DNA of 20,334 nt, taken from assembly GCA_903872555.1 (NCBI GenBank), contig CAIQLE010000318.1:1-20334 (forward strand). Direction: 5' to 3'. Position numbers and translations under genes: made by a program. The notes below the pieces were generated by a model that was not told the origin of the DNA, made no database searches, and was given only the letters and a program-made list of their open reading frames with translations. The stretch's first letter is position 1. Each line of letters opens with the position of its first letter. This DNA comes from an uncultured bacterium (lineage in GTDB: Bacteria; Pseudomonadota; Gammaproteobacteria; Burkholderiales; Burkholderiaceae_D). Of the stretch, positions 16,010 to 20,334 are shown one piece after another.

Positions 16010-16751
16010 GCCGCTCAGCACGCTGCAAGTACGCAGCCTGCAGAAAAGCTATGGCGCACGCCAGGTCGTCAGCGATGTATCGCTTGATGTGCAAAGCGGC
16101 GAAGTCATAGGCTTGCTGGGCCCGAACGGAGCTGGCAAGACGACGTCTTTTTATATGATCGTCGGACTGGTGCCTTCCGAAGCCGGCGACATCATGCTCG
16201 ATGGCGAACGCATCTCTGAACTGCCCATACACAAGCGTGCAGAACGTGGTCTGTCTTATCTGCCGCAAGAAGCTTCGGTATTTCGCAAGCTCTCGGTGGA
16301 AGACAATATTCGCGCCGTGCTCGAATTACAGAAAGCCGATGGCAAGCCACTGACACGCGCCGTCATCGAACAAAGACTCGATACTCTGCTGGCCGAGCTG
16401 CAAATTGAAAAGCTGCGCAATAATCAGGCGCTCTCGCTGTCAGGCGGTGAACGCCGTCGGGTTGAGATTGCGCGCGCGCTGGCGACCAGCCCGCGTTTTA
16501 TTTTGCTCGATGAGCCCTTTGCCGGCGTTGATCCTATCGCTGTGATTGAAATCCAGCGCATCGTGCGCTTCCTGAAAGAGCGCGGCATTGGTGTACTGAT
16601 TACGGATCACAATGTGCGCGAGACGCTGGGCATCTGCGATCGCGCCTACATCATCAATCAGGGTTCCGTGCTGGCCTCCGGCAAACCGGATGAGATCATT
16701 GGTAATGAAGCAGTGCGCCGGGTTTATCTCGGCGAACACTTCCGCATGTAA
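15999..16751 (+). CDS. lptB: LPS export ABC transporter ATP-binding protein LptB
   Basis: LptB is the cytoplasmic ATPase that powers LPS extraction with LptF and LptG. The 250-residue protein (E. coli 241) carries Walker [10 protein letters not shown] at 41-49, Q-loop L-P-Q-E-A-S-V-F at 88-95, signature [10 protein letters not shown] at 145-154, Walker B F-I-L-L-D-E-P at 167-173 and the switch His204 in I-T-D-H-N-V. All catalytic elements are intact. The start is the ATG at 15999 because the domain begins directly after it ([11 protein letters not shown]). The frame is open back to 15843, but that part only overlaps the lptA coding sequence in another frame. rpoN begins 11 bases after the stop. 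LptF and LptG are not in this window. Confidence 0.97.
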   Translation: MTNKPLSTLQVRSLQKSYGARQVVSDVSLDVQSGEVIGLLGPNGAGKTTSFYMIVGLVPSEAGDIMLDGERISELPIHKRAERGLSYLPQEASVFRKLSVEDNIRAVLELQKADGKPLTRAVIEQRLDTLLAELQIEKLRNNQALSLSGGERRRVEIARALATSPRFILLDEPFAGVDPIAVIEIQRIVRFLKERGIGVLITDHNVRETLGICDRAYIINQGSVLASGKPDEIIGNEAVRRVYLGEHFRM

Positions 16752-16762
16752 TAGCGAGGCTC

Positions 16763-18244
16763 ATGAAACAGACGCTACAGCTTAGGGTTTCACAGCATCT
16801 TGCGCTGACACCGCAATTGCAACAGTCTATACGTCTGCTGCAATTGTCTACGCTTGAACTGCATCAGGAACTTGAGCAGATGCTGACCGACAATCCATTG
16901 CTGGAACGTCTGGATGATGCGCTGGATAATTCGATACGACTGCTGGCCGATGGCGCTATCAGTCAGGCACCGACCGCCCCGTCTTCCGAAGCAGAATCTC
17001 AGGGCGAAGCAGGGGCCGGCGAAGGCGCGATGGAAGCGCCTCCCGCTTCCGGCGAAGAAGGCGGCAACGAGGCCGGCAGTGATTCTGAGTGGAGCTTTGA
17101 TGATGTTGCCCGTTCATCTAAAGCACCCGAGGATGATGATGCCCGCCCACAGCTGGAAGCCCACGAATCCACGCTGCGCGAACATTTACTGGAGCAGCTC
17201 TCCGTCACCGTTGACAACCGTCGTGACCGCGCTCTGGTCGAATTGCTGATTGATGCACTTGATGACAACGGCTATCTGGAAGAGTCGCTGGATGAGATTC
17301 ATGCGCGCCTGCCAGAGGAACTGGACATCGACATTGATGAACTGATGGTTGCGTTAAAGCTGATGCAAAGCTTTGATCCGGCAGGTGTAGGCGCACGCAA
17401 TGCCTCCGAATGCCTGGCCTTACAGATACGCCGCATGGAAAAAGTGCCCATGGTCACGCGCCGTATGGCGCTGGTTCTGGTGGAAAGTCACCTTGAACTA
17501 TTTGCCCAGCGCGAGTTCAACAAACTAAAGAAGCTGTTGGATTGTGATGACGAGGATTTGCGGGAAGCGCAGGTCATTATCAAGCGCTGCAATCCCCATC
17601 CGGGCGCGCCCTTTGCGGGGGATGCATCGGACTATGTGGTTCCTGATGTTATTGTCAAACGTGCAAAAAATGGCTGGTCAGTCACACTCAATCGCGAGGT
17701 CATGCCCAAGCTGCGCGTGAATGCCATGTACGCCAATATCCTCAAGCAAAACAAGGGCGAAGGCTCACTCAGCTCGCAGCTGCAGGAGGCCAAATGGCTG
17801 ATCAAAAATATGCGCCAGCGCTTTGATACGATTTTGCGCGTGGCTCAGGCCATAGTAGAGAGACAACGTAATTTTTTCTCGCATGGTGAAGTTGCCATGC
17901 GACCTCTTGTACTGCGTGAAATTGCTGATACACTGGGACTGCACGAAAGCACTATTTCTCGTGTCACGACGCAGAAGTATATGTTGACCCCGCATGGTAT
18001 GTTTGAGCTGAAGTATTTCTTTGGCAGCCATGTTGCCACCGAAGCAGGGGGTGAAGCATCTTCAACTGCGATACGCGCCTTGATCAAACAATTGATAGGA
18101 GCCGAGGACACAAAAAGTCCATTTTCCGACAGCAAAATTACGGACATGCTGGCTGAACAAGGAATGGTTGTTGCGAGGCGTACGGTTGCGAAATATCGCG
18201 AAGCCCTCAAAATTCCTCCGGTCAACCTCCGCAAGTCCCTGTAG
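16763..18244 (+). CDS. rpoN: RNA polymerase sigma-54 factor
   Basis: Sigma-54 directs RNA polymerase to -24/-12 promoters that need AAA+ activators, typically for nitrogen use, motility and related functions. The 493-residue protein starts with the Gln/Leu-rich activator-responsive region I (about 1-50, including [15 protein letters not shown]). A low-complexity acidic region II follows at about 65-135, rich in Glu, Asp, Gly, Ala and Ser. The core-binding domain covers about 140-320, then the DNA-binding domain, ending in the RpoN box [10 protein letters not shown] at 471-480. The ATG follows GAGG with only three bases between, closer than usual. It is the seventh-last of no special length: size and domains are normal. 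Location after lptB is the common proteobacterial arrangement. No independent promoter is obvious in the 11-base gap. Confidence 0.98.
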   Translation: MKQTLQLRVSQHLALTPQLQQSIRLLQLSTLELHQELEQMLTDNPLLERLDDALDNSIRLLADGAISQAPTAPSSEAESQGEAGAGEGAMEAPPASGEEGGNEAGSDSEWSFDDVARSSKAPEDDDARPQLEAHESTLREHLLEQLSVTVDNRRDRALVELLIDALDDNGYLEESLDEIHARLPEELDIDIDELMVALKLMQSFDPAGVGARNASECLALQIRRMEKVPMVTRRMALVLVESHLELFAQREFNKLKKLLDCDDEDLREAQVIIKRCNPHPGAPFAGDASDYVVPDVIVKRAKNGWSVTLNREVMPKLRVNAMYANILKQNKGEGSLSSQLQEAKWLIKNMRQRFDTILRVAQAIVERQRNFFSHGEVAMRPLVLREIADTLGLHESTISRVTTQKYMLTPHGMFELKYFFGSHVATEAGGEASSTAIRALIKQLIGAEDTKSPFSDSKITDMLAEQGMVVARRTVAKYREALKIPPVNLRKSL

Positions 18245-18344
18245 ATGTTCCAGAGTTTTTAACCGTTGCTGCGTTACGCCGGGCCTGGCCTCCGCGCCAC
18301 ACTCTGTGCAACCTCCGGCAACGACATGCCAAGGAGTGCTGTGT

Positions 18345-18695
18345 ATGAATCTGAAGATCAGCGGTCATCATCTGGAAGTAACTCCCGCCCTCAGGGAGTA
18401 TGTGCAAAACAAGCTGGAACGCATCAAACGTCATTTTGATAATGTGATCGATGTTACGGTCATACTCGCAGTAGACTCCCTCACAGAAAAAGAAAAACGC
18501 CAGCGGGCGGAGATTCATCTGCATTTGCGCGGTAAGGATTTGCACGTTACCAGCGAAGCACAGGATATGTATGCGGCGATAGACTTGCTAATGGACAAGC
18601 TTGACCGTCAGGTGTTGCGACATAAGGATAAAATTCAGGATCATCAGCACGAGGGCATCAAGCGCTTCGAAGGGCCAGCAGCCGAAGCCGCCTGA
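18345..18695 (+). CDS. hpf: Ribosome hibernation-promoting factor, HPF/YfiA family
   Basis: HPF binds the decoding region of the 30S subunit in slow-growing cells and helps park ribosomes as inactive particles. From the ATG at 18345 the protein has 116 residues: a single S30AE domain over about 1-100 ([20 protein letters not shown]; the basic stretch [18 protein letters not shown]) plus a short acidic tail. It lacks the C-terminal dimerisation domain of long HPF, so it is the short type. AAGGAG sits nine bases upstream of the ATG and decides the start; the frame is open further back into rpoN, but that portion does not match the family. It lies 100 bases after rpoN, and a strong terminator follows within 20 bases. 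Confidence 0.96.
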   Translation: MNLKISGHHLEVTPALREYVQNKLERIKRHFDNVIDVTVILAVDSLTEKEKRQRAEIHLHLRGKDLHVTSEAQDMYAAIDLLMDKLDRQVLRHKDKIQDHQHEGIKRFEGPAAEAA

Positions 18696-18713
18696 GCATT
18701 CAAACTCAGACCG

Positions 18714-18738
18714 AAAGGGCGCAGCAGCGCCCTTTTTT
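18714..18738 (+). terminator. Intrinsic terminator after hpf
   Basis: GGGCGC (18717-18722) pairs with GCGCCC (18727-18732) around an AGCA loop, preceded by AAA and followed by six Ts, so the stem can lengthen through A-T pairs. It is a textbook rho-independent terminator starting 18 bases after the hpf stop and closes the kdsD-to-hpf transcription unit. Confidence 0.93.
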
Positions 18739-18848
18739 ATTGCCCGTTTTTTCTGGCTTAAGTTCGCCTTTCCTGTTGGCGAAGATAGCATCGGCAAATC
18801 GCTATACACTCTTTCTTTTCTCCAAGATTTGTCTCTTCATTTGTCCTT

Positions 18849-19934
18849 ATGACTGACTACGTACACAGCGAAATCCATGGCCATACCGGCGTCATCACCC
18901 TGAACCGTCCCGCCGCACTCAACTCACTCTCGCTCGATATGGTGCGGGCCATCACCGCAGCTTTACTGAACTGGCGCGATAATCCCGCAGTCAGCGCCGT
19001 ACTGGTCAAAAGCAGCAGTGAAAAAGCTTATTGTGCTGGTGGTGACATACGCTTCTTTTATCAAAAAGGTATAGCGACGCCTAAAGATGGCACCGCCCTG
19101 ATTGAAGATTTTTTTACCGAAGAATACGCACTTAATCATCTGATCCATCATTACCCTAAACCCTATATCGCCTTGCTGGATGGCGTGGTCATGGGTGGCG
19201 GCATGGGCATTGCGCAGGCCGGGCCGAAAGCACGTCTGCGTATCGTGACCGAGCGTACCAAGATGGCGATGCCTGAAGTGGGCATAGGCCTGTTTCCTGA
19301 TGTGGGTGGTAGTTATTTTCTTTCGCGTGCTACAGGTGAGACCGGCACCTATCTGGGACTGAGCGGCGACATCATCGGTGCCGCCGACGCGATCTATGCT
19401 GATTTAGCGGATGTGTTTGTGCCTGCTGCGCAATTGCCGGCACTTGAAGCCGCACTGCTGAATGCCAGCGATGCGCGTGCCGCCGTACAGACTTTTACTG
19501 CGCCGTTTGCATCACAGGCCAATCCGGCTGACAGCAGACTGGCGGGCGCACGCGATGCTATAGAACAGCATTTTGCTCAGGACTCGCTCGGCGCCATCAT
19601 GAGCAGCCTCGCATCCGATAGCGGTGAATTCGCCAGCAAGACACTGGCTACCATGCAAAAACGCTCGCCCCTGATGATGTGCGTGACACTGTCTCAGCTG
19701 CGCCGCGGTGCGGCAATGGAGATCGGTGATTGTCTGCGTATGGAAAGAACCATGGTGCGCCGCTGCTTTGAGCACGGCGAGGTGATCGAAGGCGTGCGTG
19801 CGCTGGTGATAGACAAAGACCATGCACCGCAATGGCAGCCCGCATCATTGCAGGAAGTCACGCCAGCCATGACAGAACGATTTTTCGAGAGCGCCTGGCC
19901 AGACTATGCACATCCTCTGCGCGACCTGACTTAG
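18849..19934 (+). CDS. 3-hydroxyisobutyryl-CoA hydrolase-like protein (enoyl-CoA hydratase/isomerase family)
   Basis: Members of this crotonase subgroup hydrolyse 3-hydroxyisobutyryl-CoA in valine breakdown, though some bacterial relatives act on other acyl-CoAs. The 361-residue length fits this long subgroup rather than the roughly 260-residue simple hydratases. Visible signatures are Y-C-A-G-G-D-I at 61-67 and V-M-G-G-G-M-G at 114-120, which form the oxyanion hole. M-P-E-V-G-I-G-L-F-P-D-V-G-G at 141-154 contains Glu143 and Asp151 at the catalytic positions. F-F-T-E-E-Y-A-L-N and the C-terminal E-G-V-R-A-L-V-I-D-K-D are also subgroup hallmarks. No ribosome-binding site precedes the ATG at 18849; the leader is pyrimidine-rich. 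It stands alone between the hpf terminator and the convergent dGTPase gene, with no other valine-pathway gene nearby, so the substrate is unconfirmed. Confidence 0.88.
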   Translation: MTDYVHSEIHGHTGVITLNRPAALNSLSLDMVRAITAALLNWRDNPAVSAVLVKSSSEKAYCAGGDIRFFYQKGIATPKDGTALIEDFFTEEYALNHLIHHYPKPYIALLDGVVMGGGMGIAQAGPKARLRIVTERTKMAMPEVGIGLFPDVGGSYFLSRATGETGTYLGLSGDIIGAADAIYADLADVFVPAAQLPALEAALLNASDARAAVQTFTAPFASQANPADSRLAGARDAIEQHFAQDSLGAIMSSLASDSGEFASKTLATMQKRSPLMMCVTLSQLRRGAAMEIGDCLRMERTMVRRCFEHGEVIEGVRALVIDKDHAPQWQPASLQEVTPAMTERFFESAWPDYAHPLRDLT

Positions 19935-19955
19935 CGCCAGTCTCATTAGGTAGCT

Positions 19956-20010
19956 GCCGATGTTTGCAGCGGTTTGTAGTACGTCCCGTACTGCCTGCAC
20001 CGCTGCCGGC
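19956..20010. terminator. Two-tier hairpin between convergent genes
   Basis: The outer stem is GCAGCGGT (19966-19973) with ACCGCTGC (19999-20006). An inner stem, AGTACG (19978-19983) with CGTACT (19987-19992), closes on a three-base loop. GCCG (19956-19959) and CGGC (20007-20010) could extend the base past a bulge. It fills the 104-base gap between the stops of the hydrolase and dGTPase genes, so it may end transcription in both directions. No strong U-run is visible. Confidence 0.45.
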
Positions 20011-20038
20011 TTGCTATCACTCTACGCGATCGAGGCTC

Positions 20039-20334
20039 TTAAATTTCGTCAACGGCAAACAGACGACGGTATTCGCGCATGGCATAGCGGTCCGTCATGC
20101 CGGCAATATAGTCAGCAACCATGCGCGCCTGCACACTCACATCGCCGGAAGCCGTCTGATAATCCGGTGGCAATAACTGAGGGCCGCTGATGAAGATACC
20201 AAACAAATCTGTCACGATGCGTCTGGCCTTGCTGGTCATGCGATTGACTAAATAATGCTGATATAAATTGTGGCGCAGGAAGCGTTTCAATGCCTGAGCT
20301 TCCTGTTTCATGCCCACGGAGAATGCGACTAAGG
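20039..20334 (-). CDS. dgt: Deoxyguanosinetriphosphate triphosphohydrolase-like protein, C-terminal part only
   Basis: dGTPases of the HD superfamily split dGTP (or related dNTPs) into deoxynucleoside and triphosphate, adjusting nucleotide pools. Only about the last 98 residues are in the window; the frame continues past the right edge through L-V-A-F-S-V-G-M. The visible part has the conserved C-terminal features: F-L-R-H-N-L-Y-Q-H-Y, A-R-R-I-V-T-D-L-F, and A-D-Y-I-A-G-M-T-D-R-Y-A near the end, followed by a short tail ending V-D-E-I. The metal-binding HD motif lies outside, so activity cannot be judged. An in-frame GTG at 20317 is internal and not the start. The gene converges on the hydrolase gene across a structured 104-base gap. 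Confidence 0.88.
   Translation of the reverse strand, partial: LVAFSVGMKQEAQALKRFLRHNLYQHYLVNRMTSKARRIVTDLFGIFISGPQLLPPDYQTASGDVSVQARMVADYIAGMTDRYAMREYRRLFAVDEI

Noticed and set aside
18168..18344. Upstream extension of hpf into rpoN
   Set aside because: The ATG at 18345 has a good AAGGAG site and begins exactly where the HPF family begins; the preceding frame is a shadow of rpoN and the spacer.
18245..18344. Sigma-54 (-24/-12) promoter between rpoN and hpf
   Set aside because: I searched for TGGCAC-N5-TTGC and close variants and found none here or in the other intergenic regions I read.
1..20334. Defence system, CRISPR array, prophage or other accessory island
   Set aside because: Apart from the single transposase-like gene and its repeats, all genes belong to well-known core families in ordinary arrangements, and I saw no regularly spaced repeats.

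Overview
The window reads as ordinary chromosome from a Gram-negative betaproteobacterium, most likely Burkholderiales and probably near Oxalobacteraceae. This is inferred from the protein sequences and from the order kdsD-kdsC-lptC-lptA-lptB-rpoN-hpf, divergent ssb/MFS and uvrA, and a short-type HPF. No database search was possible. Coding density is high, no gene-free stretch exceeds about 180 bases, and I see no rRNA, tRNA, CRISPR array, prophage or defence island.

Layout, left to right. Bases 1-4262 (minus) hold most of gltB, the large subunit of glutamate synthase, cut at the left edge about 1420 codons in. Directly upstream of gltB (4263-5216) is the one accessory piece: two near-identical 15-base direct repeats and a gene of the IS200/REP-associated Y1 transposase family (minus) that has lost recognisable catalytic residues. 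Then come ssb and a YajR-like MFS transporter (both minus) and, divergently, uvrA (plus); the uvrA leader contains a perfect 16-base palindrome. Between 10222 and 13148 (minus) are an AEC-family permease and a KefB/KefC-type cation:proton antiporter, probably co-transcribed.

From 13261 to 18695 (plus) lies a tight lipopolysaccharide cluster: kdsD and kdsC (Kdo precursor synthesis), lptC, lptA and lptB (LPS transport bridge and its ATPase), then rpoN (sigma-54) and hpf (ribosome hibernation), ending in a strong intrinsic terminator at 18714-18738. Overlapping stop/start codons link kdsD-kdsC-lptC and lptA-lptB. The kdsD start has a TATACT box six bases before its ATG and no ribosome-binding site, so a leaderless transcript is possible. 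A stand-alone 3-hydroxyisobutyryl-CoA hydrolase-like gene (plus) follows, and the window ends in the C-terminal part of a dGTP triphosphohydrolase-like gene (minus), with a two-tier hairpin between the two convergent genes.

I did not find a convincing new multi-gene system. The points most worth checking are the catalytically degenerate Y1 transposase-like protein with its repeats in front of gltB, the uvrA palindrome, the possible leaderless kdsD mRNA with nested palindromes upstream, and a marked context dependence in the use of the isoleucine codon ATA.
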